From: Telopea speciosissima
Taxonomy: Eukaryota; Streptophyta; Magnoliopsida; Proteales; Proteaceae
Direction: 5' to 3'
DNA: 64,000 nt
Assembly (NCBI RefSeq): GCF_018873765.1
Contig: NC_057924.1
Coordinates: 7,626,001-7,690,000 of the forward strand
The notes under the pieces were generated by a model. That model was not told where the DNA came from. It ran no database searches and saw only the letters and a list, made by a program, of their open reading frames with translations. Positions 49,701 to 60,619 of the stretch are shown here, one piece after another. The position numbers and the translations under genes are program-made. Positions within the stretch are counted from its first letter, which is position 1, and the number at the start of each line of letters is the position of its first letter.

Positions 49701-52700
49701 GCCATGCAGAAGTTTGGATATCGACAAAGTTATGCCAACCATACCTTGTTTGTGAAAAGAGATGGAACAAGGATTACAACCCTCATCGTGTATGTTGGCG
49801 ACATAGTGATCACTGGGAATAGTGATGATGAAATTTCCCATCTAAAATCACTACTTGCAAAGGAGTTTGAAACTAAAGATCTGAGATCCCTTCAATACTT
49901 TCTTGGGATTGAAGTTGCAAGGTCAAACAAGAGCATTTTCATCTCCCAACAGAAGTATGTCTTAGATCTTCTCCAGGATACCGGCATGTTCGGATTCAAG
50001 CCTGCAAAGTCTCCTATTGAGGTCAATCATCAGTTGTATAGTGACATGGGTGACCCTATTGACAGAGAGCAGTACTAGAGACTCGTGGGACGACCGATTT
50101 ACCTGTCTCCTACTAGACCCGATATTGCCTATGTTGTGGGTACCGTTAGTAGGTTTCTTCATGATCCCAGGACATCTCACCTTGAGGTAGTGCATCATAT
50201 ACTGAGGTATTTAAAATCTGCCCCTGGGAAGGGAATTCTCTTCTCCAATAATGGGAACTCTAAGTTAAGGCTTGAAATATTCACAAATGCCAATTGGGTT
50301 GGATCCATTGATGATAGGCAATCTACTTCTGGTTATTGTTCCTTCCTTAGACAAAATCTTGTCACGTGGCGTAGCAAGAAACAATCAGTCATCTCTCGCT
50401 CCAGTGCAAAAGCCGAATTTCGTGCCATGGCACAAGGGATTTGTGAACTTATGTAGCTCAAGAGAATATTGAGTGATTTGGGAATCGTTTATAAAGGTCC
50501 CATGCGTCTATACTTTGACAACAAGGCTGCCATCAGTATCGCTCACAATCCTGTCCAGCATGACCAAACAAAACATGTTGAGATTGATAGACACATCATC
50601 AAAGAGAAGCTTGAACAATGAGTGATCTGCATACCTTTTGTTAGTTATGTTAATCAATTAGCTGATTTATTCACCAAGGGCTTGAATTTTAAGGTGTTAC
50701 ATCCACTGATCTCCACGTTGGGCATGTTTGATATATTTGAACCAACTTGAGAGGGAGTATTGAGAACCGTGGGATTAGAATATTATCGCTTTACCTTAGG
50801 TTACTTTAGGGTTTTTCTTATTTTTCCCTCTTTACTGTTTTGCCCCTTGGGTTGTAATCTTCAGCTATGTTTGGTATGCATTCTTGGAATGCATTCTATG
50901 TCAATTTTGCATTCTCGGATGTTTTAACCATCCGAGAATGCGTAATCGACCTAGAATGCATACCAAACACTGCCTTCATTATAAATAAAGTGGACCTCTG
51001 TCATTAATGACAAATCACATCATTCTCATTTGCTGATTCCGAACTACCATTGGTCTGAATTTTACTCCATGTCCTAAACAAATAATTGGTGGTTTATAAC
51101 CCATCAACTGACAAAAGAGAAAAAAGTATGTTGATGAACAAGAATTCATAATTAAATAAGATGTTGTTAAGGATAACAGAATAAGCAAAAGCAAAATCAA
51201 AACAAGAATACTAATTTTTTCCTTTGCAGAGAAGATAGCAATTGCCATCCACGGATAAAGAGATCTAACCTTACTGGAAAAATAATCCCATATCTAACTA
51301 CCAACCCACAGCACCAGAGAGGAAACAAGTATATATTCCAATTCCAGGGTTCTGGAGGATTTGATTTGAAACAACGTGTGAAAGAATCCTGCTCATCAAA
51401 AGAAGAATTTCAATAGATTACATGTAAACATGGAAAAATAATAATAGCAATAACCTTAAGATATTGAAATAACATCTAAAGTTGTAAAGAAGAAAACATG
51501 TGCCATGACCTTCTAGGGCCAAAGGTGCAAGGCACAAAACAAGGTGCATATATCATGAACTTATTAAAAGACTTAAGAATAATGCATAACCTGCTTAAAA
51601 AAAGATGACACTTTAGTCTTTCACAGCTTGGTTCAAATCAATCAAGCAATCCTTTCTCAATTTGTTCTCTAATTCATTTTCCCTTCTCTAAATTTTAAGG
51701 CCTTGGTTAGGCTATGGTTGAATAATTTTTCTTGATTTCATTACTTTTCTGAAGCAGAATGCAGTCCCAAACTTTGGTAAATCATTAGGATTAGATTATT
51801 TGTTTCTCATGAGATGGGGTTGACCCAAGCTCAACCAACATAGCCTGAGATCCAGCCTTGGCAGTGACTACTTGTCTCCAGTAGTGGACATATCACCCAA
51901 TGTAGGACTAAATCTATTTGGCAGTTTCCTCAAGGTTTTATCTCTTTCAGTCATTCCATTCTACTGGAAACAGCCTCTCTGCGAGAGCAGGGGTAAGGCT
52001 GCATACATTATGACCCTCCCCAGGGCCCAGACCCCGCAGTGGCCGAGTAGCGGGAGCCTCGTGCACTGGGTATGCCCTTTTTTAGTCACTCCATTCTACA
52101 ATGACAAATCACTGCCATCAAAATCATATAATCCATTGTTTCTTAAGCATAAGAATCCTAAGAATTCAAGTATCACCTAATCAAAGAGAAGTTACATTCA
52201 AGAGTAATACTGCCCTCGTCCAATATGCCGCTTTTGCTTTCCCTACTAAGTAGCCATTGGCATCCAACAGTATAAGGAAATCTCTTCTTGTAAGGGAATT
52301 CATGAAGAAGTTTTACTCCCACTTTCACCTTTACAAAAGTTGAACAAGTACCACTAGCCATTCTATATTCAGTTGCATACAGGTTTTAAAAAAAGATTTT
52401 AAGAACAATCATCATTGTCAAAAAGGTTTACTGACATCAAGGACAACAAGCAAAAGGTGTGTCAAACCACATCACCTATCTATATGTAGGGATGTAAATG
52501 AATAGCCGAAATCCGTTTCCGTATCCGTGTCCGCATCTGTTTAGCACTATCCGAATCCGTCCGAAAGCTAAACGGATACGGATACGGATAGGCTATAGCT
52601 ATCCGAAAAGCTATATTTACATGTAAACGGATAAAATATCCGATCTGTATCCGTATCCGTATCCGTTTAGCACTATCCGAATCCGTCCGAAAGCTAATCG

Positions 52701-53922
52701 GATGTGGATGCGGATATAGCACTATCCGAGCCGAATCCGACCCGTTTACATCCCTATCTATATGTTCCCCCAATTGGATGATATGAATAAGAGCTAAGCA
52801 CCCAAAAAGAAGTGGACCCATGACAATGAAGGGAGGGGAAAGAGAGGTAGCGCATGCAACACAGATCATTTGAGGATGTACCCTTGGCCTGAGAAAAAAA
52901 AAAACTTAGCAAACAAAATAGTCGGTATTCATATTTGCGATGGTAGTGCGGAGTATCAGAAAGGTCCATTATGACATTTCTTCCCTTGGTAAGATAAACC
53001 CACAAAATATAACCTACTTGAAAGAATTACTTTCTCCATGAAAATGTTCATTTTCCCTGGTCAGGCTAGAAGTTATAACTTCAAGTGGAAGACTAGAGCT
53101 CTCACTGCATTTCCCCCTAAACCCAGTTAAATGACACAGTGTTCTGCCGCCATCTAGGAGGAGCTAATTTCATCTTGAATTCCCAAGTCATTCATGTGAT
53201 GCGTCGATTTAATTGTTTATTAGTGTCAAAATATAAATGGTGTCATTCAAGGTCTTTTTTGGAAGGTTTCTGCAAAATGAAACCTTCTCCATCAGTTACT
53301 GATATTTTAGTGCTGAATGGAAATACCCATATTTCTATGCACGTTCATGCAATGTATAAATCACAAAGGAAACATTTTGTTCAAGGTAATTACCAAGCAC
53401 AGGCTACATAAGCAGACCTCATCCTGCTTTTGTAGCCTTAATTTATCGAGACTAAATACTAAAACAGGTATACATGAACAGTGTCGTACTTTTCTCAATC
53501 TCGAAATCACTGCATAAATAAATTACGACCCCATTAAGGATCTCAATTGAAAAGCACCAGAACACCAAATAAGGGACTGAGAAGAATAAGAAGAAACATA
53601 CATCGATTATAGCTCCAGCAGCCTCTGTCAAAGCAGGCGAAATGTCGAGCAAATCGCGCCTGATCACCGTATTTAAAACAGGGTTAAAAAAATATATATC
53701 AAACAAAAATCAAAAGGAAGAGCTGATGACGATGGCGAAGATTAAGAAAAACAAAAGAACGAAATAATGACGATGAAAAATAATAAAATTGGAACAAGAG
53801 ATGGAAGATTATTACAGGCGAAGCTTCTCGTGAGGTTCTTGGATGGAATCGGGGGGAAGGTATTCTTCTATGTTTGGTCGATCTAAATCTATTTCCGAGC
53901 TCGACGAGTTAAGCCCACTCAT
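31704..53922 (-). CDS. GPAT9: GPAT9 glycerol-3-phosphate acyltransferase, ER
   Basis: Twelve exons in minus order: 53922-53816, 53659-53602, 51388-51270, 46553-46454, 36661-36566, 36431-36335, 36025-35938, 35852-35756, 35401-35316, 33157-33038, 32849-32751, 31752-31704. All junctions are GT-AG and in phase: 1116 nt, 371 aa (Arabidopsis 376). The N-terminus has [14 protein letters not shown]. Two membrane segments lie near 74-95 and 96-115. Acyltransferase motifs are intact: NHTSMID (165-171, catalytic His/Asp), [16 protein letters not shown] (238-246) and VCPIAIKYN. The C-terminus contains [17 protein letters not shown] and ends LEEK. GPAT9 transfers acyl-CoA to the sn-1 position of glycerol-3-phosphate, the first step of membrane-lipid and oil synthesis. 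The gene spans 22 kb; intron 4 is 9.8 kb and intron 3 is 4.7 kb, each with an antisense copia fossil. The coding sequence looks fully functional. Confidence 0.97.
33158..35315 (-). other. GPAT9 intron 9 (2.2 kb)
   Basis: AT-rich, with no element ends or coding resemblance recognised. Short open frames occur but match nothing. T-runs near 34156-34178 are simple sequence. Confidence 0.6.
35555..35644. mobile_element. 90-bp foldback in GPAT9 intron 8
   Basis: The ends CCAAACCCTGACCATAGTTG and CAACTATGGTCTGGGTTTGG are inverted over 21 bp with one mismatch. Inside the arms is the CATAGTTGTCA word of the hAT-type MITE family. Here the inverted symmetry extends beyond it and no direct target duplication is seen. 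It may be a derivative of that family or a copy inserted into its own kind of target. Confidence 0.6.
38750..39270 (+). repeat. Cluster of AACCCTAA (telomere-like) words
   Basis: At least eight near-telomeric words (AAACCCTAA, AACCCTAACCCTAA and similar) occur within 520 bp of C-rich, G-poor sequence. They are scattered and not in strict 7-bp tandem. The stretch follows LTR-like text, so it is more likely a retroelement leader than an internal telomere remnant. Confidence 0.6.
40146..40287. mobile_element. hAT-type MITE, CATAGTTGTCA family, copy 2
   Basis: 142 bp. It starts CATAGTTGTCACAGCG and ends CTCGACAACTATG. A perfect 8-bp target duplication ATACAAAT flanks it (40138-40145 and 40288-40295). 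The interior is GC-rich with CCTAGGCGACC and AAGGCGCCTGG words. No coding capacity. Confidence 0.93.
40975..41104. mobile_element. hAT-type MITE, CATAGTTGTCA family, copy 3
   Basis: 130 bp, with ends CATAGTTGTCACGGC and CCTTGACAACTATG. The flanks ATCGAGAT and ATCGGGAT match at seven of eight positions. Internal words GGCGACCAAGGCGCCTAG are shared with copy 2. Confidence 0.9.
41124..41258. mobile_element. hAT-type MITE, CATAGTTGTCA family, copy 4
   Basis: 135 bp, with ends CATAGTTGTTACGGC and GCCTTGACAACTATG. A perfect 8-bp target duplication ATCACTCC lies at 41116-41123 and 41259-41266. It begins only 19 bp after copy 3 ends, with its own duplication. This was therefore a separate insertion and not a tandem copy. 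Confidence 0.95.
43132..43371. repeat. Possible inverted-end repeat, about 240 bp
   Basis: GGTTCTAAATCTCGGT at the left and ACCGAGTTCTTGAACC at the right agree at 12 of 16 positions when inverted. The interior has GGTCAAAAC and GAAACC[TA] words. No target duplication was seen. It resembles other GGTT/CGGT-type plant repeats here (24540, 61545). Confidence 0.4.
43614..46195 (+). mobile_element. Ty1/copia fossil A, inside GPAT9 intron 4
   Basis: Both LTRs are present: the left near 43614-43766 and the right 46040-46195, starting TGTTGTA and ending CA. The target duplication is GTTAT (43609-43613 and 46196-46200). Before the right LTR is a purine tract, TTGAGGGGGAG. Recognisable parts are the end of integrase, reverse transcriptase ([10 protein letters not shown]) and RNase H ([10 protein letters not shown]). 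The element is incomplete and broken several times. The LTRs differ by roughly 8-9% by eye, so the insertion is old, probably a few million years. It lies antisense to GPAT9. It resembles fossil B in intron 3. Confidence 0.92.
47500..51040 (+). mobile_element. Ty1/copia fossil B, inside GPAT9 intron 3
   Basis: Recognisable parts in order: protease region near 47540, integrase (WHRHLGHP) near 47960, reverse transcriptase near 49250-50080, and RNase H near 50200-50740. A purine tract (TTGAGAGGGAG) then leads into a 3' LTR-like segment from about 50757. No matching 5' LTR or target duplication was found, so both boundaries are approximate. The element is heavily decayed, with many breaks. Its wording is like fossil A, which suggests the same family but an older insertion. 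Antisense to GPAT9. Confidence 0.82.
50868..50969. mobile_element. 102-bp foldback MITE nested in copia fossil B
   Basis: The ends TGTTTGGTATGCATTC and GAATGCATACCAAACA are a perfect 16-bp inverted repeat. Inside, GCATTCTCGGATG and CATCCGAGAATGC form a second perfect 13-bp pair around TTTTAAC. It interrupts the 3' LTR-like region of fossil B and so is younger than it. Target duplication unclear. Confidence 0.85.
51965..52083 (+). mobile_element. Au-type SINE fragment (3' part)
   Basis: CTGGAAACAGCCTCTCTGCG, GGGTAAGGCTGC, GACCCTCCCCAG, GCGGGAGCC and GTGCACTGGG occur in order and end in a short T-run. This is the wording of the plant Au SINE downstream of its box B region. The 5' tRNA-like head is missing or unrecognisable. 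No target duplication was identified. It lies antisense to GPAT9. Confidence 0.8.
52487..52756. mobile_element. 270-bp hAT-type MITE with 8-bp target duplication
   Basis: The ends are TAGGGATGTAAATG and CGTTTACATCCCTA. The perfect duplication TCTATATG flanks the element (52479-52486 and 52757-52764). The interior is built of GGATACGGATAC/GTATCCGTATCC words in both orientations. A 33-bp direct repeat begins TTTAGCACTATCCGAATCCG, about 125 bp apart. No coding capacity. Eight-base duplications point to the hAT superfamily. Confidence 0.94.
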
Positions 53923-55124
53923 GTTGTCTTCTGTGTCTCGTTTTCTAACTACCAATCTGTAAATATGAGATAAGGAGAGGGAAGCTGTCACAGCTCTTCC
54001 GGGCTAAACGCTAAATTGGAGAACGAAGCATCTCTCTTTCATGCTTTGCTTAGATTCTCTGGCTCTGAATTCTATACAATAAAAACGCGCACCAAAACGA
54101 TTCCACACGCATTGACACTTGCCCATCCATTGAAAGTCGAAGAAATTGAGAGAGCTTGAGATGATGACGAAGCTGTAAATCTGTAATTTCGACAAGGGAA
54201 TAGTGAATACTGCGTCACTTTGAGGGAGCGTAGACGTTAGATTCAGATATCACATCGATGAGGAAATTTAAGGATTCGTTTCGCTACTTCTAACATTTTC
54301 GTTGAAAATTTCACCCCTTTTAGACTGTTTTACACGCAAAATTATCCCGTATTTCAATGATTTGGACATCTATAATTGTGTTTGGTTAGAAGGAAATTGA
54401 CAGAAAAAAACAACATAATAATAATACAAAAATTAATAATAAAATTGGAGAAAGAGCGATACCTGGTTGCGTGTGGTGTGCGGCCCTGTGACCAAATACA
54501 AGGCCACGCAAAATGACCACTGCACCCCCATGGAAAAATGAAAACCGGGGTCATCTCGTGCCATCACGTGGCCCTATGTTTGGGTGCAGGACCGTGCATC
54601 GCACACGACCAGGTAGCATTCTTTCTACAATTCTACCTAATAAAAATAAGGTCAAAAAGTTTTGTGCACGATCATGCACGAGCACTCACAAGACCTTGGA
54701 TAGGGACAAAGTGTCCATTGAAATGACAAAACAATCCCCTTTTTTTATACAGATAGTCGATGGAATTCATGTGATCGACTAACCCTGCATGAATCCCTTC
54801 CCCTAAAAAGAATGGTTAGTATAGATGTTTTTCTCTTCTTTTTTTTTTTTTTCTTAAAAAAAAAGTTATCCACAACTAATGTACCATACACCGTCTTACA
54901 TGGGTTTTTATATTATTTTCTCTTTCTTGTCTCTAATCATTTAGGCCCCGTAAGGATGATGTCGTTTCTTGCACTACTATTGGTGTGGCGTGGATGATTC
55001 TCCACACCACTAAAACAATGAATCCTAGCTCTCCTCACAACTATTTACTCATGACAATTTAAATCTGTCATAGCCAACCACATCAACAAAACTAGGTGGT
55101 TCCATCTCATTGAATTACCCCATA
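53923..55124. other. GPAT9 promoter side and spacer
   Basis: The first 250 bp upstream of the GPAT9 start (minus strand) is presumed leader and promoter; no clear TATA box was found. 54449-54627 is a foldback element. 54840-54865 is a T/A run. The rest shows no gene up to copia fossil C. Confidence 0.5.
54449..54627. mobile_element. Foldback MITE, GAATGCTACCTGG family
   Basis: The left arm GAGCGATACCTGGTTGCGTG, with TGGTGTGCGGCCCTG, mirrors the right arm that ends GCACACGACCAGGTAGCATT. The loop-proximal parts AAGGCCACGC and CACGTGGCCCT also pair. A single matching end occurs at 61180-61215. Confidence 0.75.
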
Positions 55125-55129
55125 AACAT

Positions 55130-58100
55130 TGTTGATGTTACTAATCTTCCACACTTTCTTTATTGGCTTTCAACCTAGATATATTACAAGAGATGTAACA
55201 AACTTTAGAATCTAATAGAAGCTTCTAGAGTTGTATAGATAGTGACACGTAACCACTAATCTAAACAAGTATAGATAACAATAGGTATATAAGTCACTTC
55301 TCCTTAACACACCCCCGCAAGCGTAGGGGGTTAGCGACCACAAGCTTGCCACGAAGAATAAAGAAGCAAGTACGACCCAAACCCTTGGTGAGGACATCAA
55401 CGGTCTGATCCAGTGTGGAGACATAGTGAACATGCAGCTGTTTGGATGCCACAAGATCCCAGACAAAATGAAAGTCTATCTCTATATGTTTTGTCCAAGA
55501 ATGAAAAATAGGATTCGCCGTCATGTAGGTAGCCCCTATGTTGTCACAAAACAGGACCGGAGCCTGAGGAAGAAAAACACCAAGCTCACCCAGTAAGGAG
55601 CGCAGCCAAACAAGCTCCGTCATAGTGGTAGCCAAAGCTCAATACTCAGTCTCGGTTGAGCTTCGAGAAACCGTGCATTGTTTTCTAGAGCACCAAGAGA
55701 CAAGATGACTACCAAGAAAGATCTCGTACCGAGTAGTGGATCGGCGATCATTTGGACAACCAGCCCAATCCGCATCAGAATAAACAGTAAGGGCAATAGA
55801 AGAACAGCGATCAAAGAACAATCCTATGGTCATTGTACCACGCAAATAGCGTAAAATTCGTTTGACAGCTGACCAATGGGCATCCATCGATGCATGCATG
55901 AATTGGGCTACTTTACTAACAGTGTAGCCAATGTCCGTACGTGTGGCTGCCAAATACTGCAGGCCCCCAACTATTTGACGATACAAGGTCTCGTCCTATA
56001 AGGCAACACCCGTAGTAGAAGAGAGCATAGGACCATGCACAACAGGTGTTGAAATAGATTTGGCACTATCCATTTTAGTCTTAGCCTACAGATCTATGAT
56101 ATATTTTTGTTGAGTGAGAAGAAGGCCCATTGATGTGCATTGTGCCTCAATGCCTAGAAAATAGGAAAGATCCCCAAGATCCTGAAGAGCAAACACACCA
56201 GATAAGGCCCAATAAAGATTTGAAATTGCTGCAATGTTATTGTTCGTGATGAGAATATCATCCACGTAGATAAGAAAATATATCACCACAGTCTGAGACC
56301 GATAAACGAACAAAGACGTATTAGTGCGCGAAGCCACCAATCGATGAGAAATAATAAACATGCTCAACTTGGTGTACCATGCACGGGGTACTTGTTTAAG
56401 CCCATAAAGAGACTTCTGTAATCGACAAATATGCATAGGAAAGGTTGAATCAATGAACCCCAAGGGTTGAACCATATACACCATTTCGGTGAGATCCCCA
56501 TGCAAAAAGGCGTTGGAGACATCCAACTGCCAAACCGGCCAATCATGTGTTACAACAAGAGATAAAACTATGCAAATAGTGGCTGGTTTCACTACGGGGC
56601 TGTAGGTCTCAACGAAGTCAAAATCCGGGCGTTGGTGAAAGCCCTTAGCCACTAGACGGGCTTTATAACACTCTACTGAACCATCAGGTTTTTGATTGAC
56701 CCAAAAAAACCATTTGCAACCGATTACATTTTGAGCAGAATCAGAGGGTACATGAACCCATGTTCCATTATGTAGTAAGGCATTGAACTCATCCTGCATA
56801 GCTAGACGTCAGTGAGAATGGCAAGCAGCCTGAGTATAACACGTGGGCACAACGTAGATTCAACTGTAGCAAAGGTATCAGCAAGATGGATGTTTAATCT
56901 CGTTGGGGGTGGCTTCAAGGAGCCAATTCGAGAACGGGTAACCATACAAGAAGCATTCTGGTGCCCAGGCCCATTAGTGTGTTCATTAGTTTGTCTATTA
57001 GCATGTGCATTTGGAGGTACAAAATGACAAGGAATAACAACACAATGCCCAACACCATCTGACGGTGGCGCACCAACAGAAACAACAAGCCCACCAATGG
57101 CACCACTTACAGGCCCATCAGTTACAGGCCCACCAATAACACTAATCTGAGGCTCAACAGTAGCACTTATGCCAGGCCCACCAGTAGCAATGATATCAAA
57201 CCCATCAAAAGTAATATTACCATTCCTAGTAGCAGCAATACCAAGCCCAAGAACAGAGGCAGGAACCGAAAGAGAAGAACAAGGAAGTAACACAGGAGAT
57301 GGAGCTAAAAACCAAGTAGAAAATGGAATAAAAGGAGGACGAGAAGATTGTAAAGTAATATAAGGAAACTGTTGCTCAACAAAAAGGACATGATGAGAAA
57401 TGTGAACCTTTTGGGTTGTTGGATTGTAGCACAGATACCCCTTGTAGGATAGAGAATACCCCATGAAAATGCAAGGAGGGGAACAAGGACTGAGTTTAGT
57501 TTTAGCATAAGGTCTGAGCCAAGGATAGCACAGACAGCCGAACACACGCAGATAATCATAATCAGGAATAGAATGAAATAACCTCTGAAAGGGAGACTCC
57601 TGATGAAGAATAGGTAAAGGAATTCTAATCATCAAATACACAGCAGCCTGAAATACTGTAGTCCAAAACAGTCTGGCATTCCAGCCTGATAGAGAAGAGC
57701 AAGACTAGATTCTACGATGTGCCTATGCTTAAGCTCAGCTATCCCATTCTACTCTTAAGTATGGGGGCAGGAAAAATGATGGGTGATGCCATGGGTGGCA
57801 ATGAAGGGAGTAAGCTTAACAAATTCTCCCCCCCCCCCCCATCCTATTGCAAAGAAGTAATGGAATAACCAAAATGGTTTTCCATAAGAGCTTTAAATTG
57901 AATGAAAGCAGCAAGAACATCGGATTTATTTTTCAGAGGATAGATCCAACAGTATTTGGAAAAATCGTCTATGAATACAATGTAATATCTAAAACCATCA
58001 AATGAAACAATAGGTGCAGGACCCCAAAGGTCACTGTGAACTAGCTCAAGTGGTCTATGACTAATAGAAGAAGATGATACAAAAGGTAAGCGATGACTGT

Positions 58101-59975
58101 GAGAACATCTACATGCATCACAGGTGTGAATTGTACCTGTAGAAGGAGCAGCTGGAATGATGGAAAGAATCCGATGAACCTGAGAAAAGGCTGGATGACC
58201 AAGCCTCTTATGCCAATCAGTAATTGTTGGAACAATAGAAGTTGAAGCCGAAAATACAACAGAAGAGCATGAGATAGCTAGTGGTAGAAGATACTGGCCA
58301 TTATCACTCTGGCCTTGACAGAGAATCTGATGCGTCCGATAGTCCTTGACAACAAAGGAGGAAGAATAAAATTCAAAAGAAACATTGTTATCAGCAGAGA
58401 ACTGTGAAACAAATAAGAGATTGCAATGTATATTAGGCATAAAAAGAATGAGGGACAAAGCAAAGGAATGAGAAGAGTGAACAATAGTTGCAGATCCAAT
58501 ACAAGAAATGTGGAGAGCATTACCATTTCCAATAATGACATGATTAGAACCTGCATAAGGCTCACTAACGACAAGATTAGAAAGGTTTGCAGTGACATGG
58601 TTATTAGAACCACTGTCCAAGATCCAGAGAGTAGCTGAAGAAGGAATTGAAGGAATGGAAGAAGAATAAACAGAGGAGTAACATCTCTTACCCAAGTACG
58701 CATGATTGAAGCGTTGAGGACACTGAGATGCAAAATGACCCTCCATCCAGCATATCTGACAGTTCTCCCGAGGTGAATTGATGAAAGAAGGGGAAGAATG
58801 CTGAGACGATGGAGAGGAATCTTGAGAACTTTCGGAGCCACCACGATAACCACCAGAATGACCACCAGAATTGCGATAGCCTGAGTTACCTCGAGAACCA
58901 TTAGAACCAGAGCCACCATGGTAGGCAGAGTGATTGGAACCAGAGTTACTACAGTAGCCAGAGTTACCATAGCCTTGGGACCAATTTGATGGTCGGCGAT
59001 AATAATTAACCACGAGAGGATTTGCAAATGATCAGATCCATGAGAGGTAGCAGTAACATTTGCTATCAGAATTCCACTCACAGTTGTCGTAGCCAAAGAA
59101 GACAGGTAGAGCTTCTGACTTAAGAGCAAACCAGAGAGATCTAGAAAAGATATCGGCTCTGCGCGAAGGCGTATAGAGGTAGCGAAATCTCGATAATCCT
59201 CGCCAAGGCCTCGAAGAACAGCCGTACAAGATCCTCGTCAGATAGCGGATTATTGATTGCCGCCAGAGCATCAGTAATGGATTGAGTTGCTAACAGAAAC
59301 TCTGCAATTGTTGAAGAACCTCTCTGCAATCGCAGAAGGAGGTCTTTGAGATCCATAACCCTGGATCTTGAAGAAGGAACAAAAACTTGATTTAGGGTTT
59401 CCCAAGCTTCGGGCGAAGTTTTGGCACAAATTATATGAGGCGGAGTCTCTCAAGACAAGGAAGAAATTAGCCACTTTTGATCCTGGAGTTTCCACAGAGC
59501 AGAGAGAGAAGCATCATCAGCAGTAGATGGTTGAGGAAAGCTTCCATCTATGTAGCCAAGAAGATTATGGCTGCGAAGCAGAGGAAGGAATTGAGTAAGC
59601 CAAAGAAGAAGGTTTGTAGAAGAGAGCTTGAGTGGAAGGGAAGGATGAACATTCAGAGAGACTAGAGAAGAAGAGGAAGGATCAGTGATGGAAGGCGAAC
59701 TGACTAGATCAGACGCCATGAGAGACAAAGCTCGACTCCACCAAGAAAAAGAAAACCAAGAACTCGTAACAGACTAAGCTTTGGATACCATGTTGATGTT
59801 ACTAATCTTCCACACTTTCTTTATTGATTTTCAATCATATATATATTACAAGAGATGTAACAAACTTTAGAATCTAAGAGAAGCTTCTAGAGCTGTAGAG
59901 GTAGTGACACGTAATTAACCACTAATCTAAACAAGTATAGATAACAATAGGTATATGAGTCACTTCTCCTTAACA
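55130..59975 (-). mobile_element. Ty1/copia fossil C, both LTRs, Ale-like
   Basis: 4.85 kb on the minus strand. The LTRs are 55130-55309 (180 bp) and 59791-59975 (185 bp), starting TGTTAAGGAG and ending CATCAACA on the element strand. The target duplication is AACAT (55125-55129 and 59976-59980). The primer site TGGTATCC abuts the 5' LTR and fits initiator tRNA-Met. A purine tract GCGGGGGTG precedes the 3' LTR. Parts in order: gag (from about 59728), zinc knuckle CQICWMEGHFASQC near 58760, protease (WILDSGSNNH), integrase (WHKRLGHP), reverse transcriptase (YVDDILIT) and RNase H (DADWAGCPND). All expected parts are present, but it is broken in a handful of places. The LTRs differ by about 5-6% by eye, so it is younger than fossil A. 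Short LTRs and size suggest the Ale lineage. Confidence 0.95.
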
Positions 59976-60619
59976 AACATTACACCGACCAATTTTAAGC
60001 AAAATAATAATAATAAGTTTCACTCCCATAAAAGGGAATGTTTTTTTTTTTTTTTTTATTTTTTATTTTTATAATGGAAAAGAAAAACTTAATAAAATAG
60101 AAAAGAGTCAATGTCATAGTTCACCAGCCGAGAAACCCTATTCCCCACATAGGGATAAGCACAAAGCCATATACAGTTAACATATATAGTTATTTCAACA
60201 TGGATAGATTCAATACAATACATCCATATGTATAATTTCATAGTCGAATTTATTATTATATGCACCAACATGCATTTTTTATACATTTATTTTCACATTC
60301 AAAACAAAAATAGGATCCATTCCCACATGCCCATGTTTTATTGCATAACTCAAATTGGGCTAAAACTTAATTGGGGACATTTCCCTCAACCCAGGTACGC
60401 CTCCTTAGACCTTAGGTCCTATCTGCTGTCTAGACAAGTATCCTCAGCCACATCTACAAGCACATGTAACTGGAATTAATGGTTGGGTGGACATGAGTGG
60501 TTTTAATGTCGTTTAAAGGTACATTACAATTCTGAAAGATTGCCATCTACTTCTGGTTCACCTTCAACATCGGTTCTTTGAGGAAAACAATGCCATGTAT
60601 TGGATTGCTACTTATGCCA

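Larger units (their letters stand above)
46554..51269 (-). other. GPAT9 intron 3 (4.7 kb)
   Basis: Most of the intron is copia fossil B (about 47500-51040). The stretch 46554-47500 holds ordinary AT-rich sequence with no element ends that I could place. Splice sites on both sides are normal. Confidence 0.75.
51389..53601 (-). other. GPAT9 intron 2 (2.2 kb)
   Basis: The intron holds a 5'-truncated Au-type SINE and a 270-bp hAT-type MITE, both annotated separately. The rest is AT-rich without recognisable content. An open frame on the minus strand near 52754-53005 has splice-like edges, but it matches no GPAT9 segment and is not counted as an exon. Confidence 0.75.

Noticed and set aside
52480-52869. 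Frame with repeated Tyr-Pro and Asp-Ser words
   Set aside because: Most of it is the GTATCC-type interior of the 270-bp MITE.
52754-53005. Possible extra GPAT9 exon with a pyrimidine tract and AG before it
   Set aside because: Its translation matches no part of GPAT9, and exons 2 and 3 already join in phase without it.
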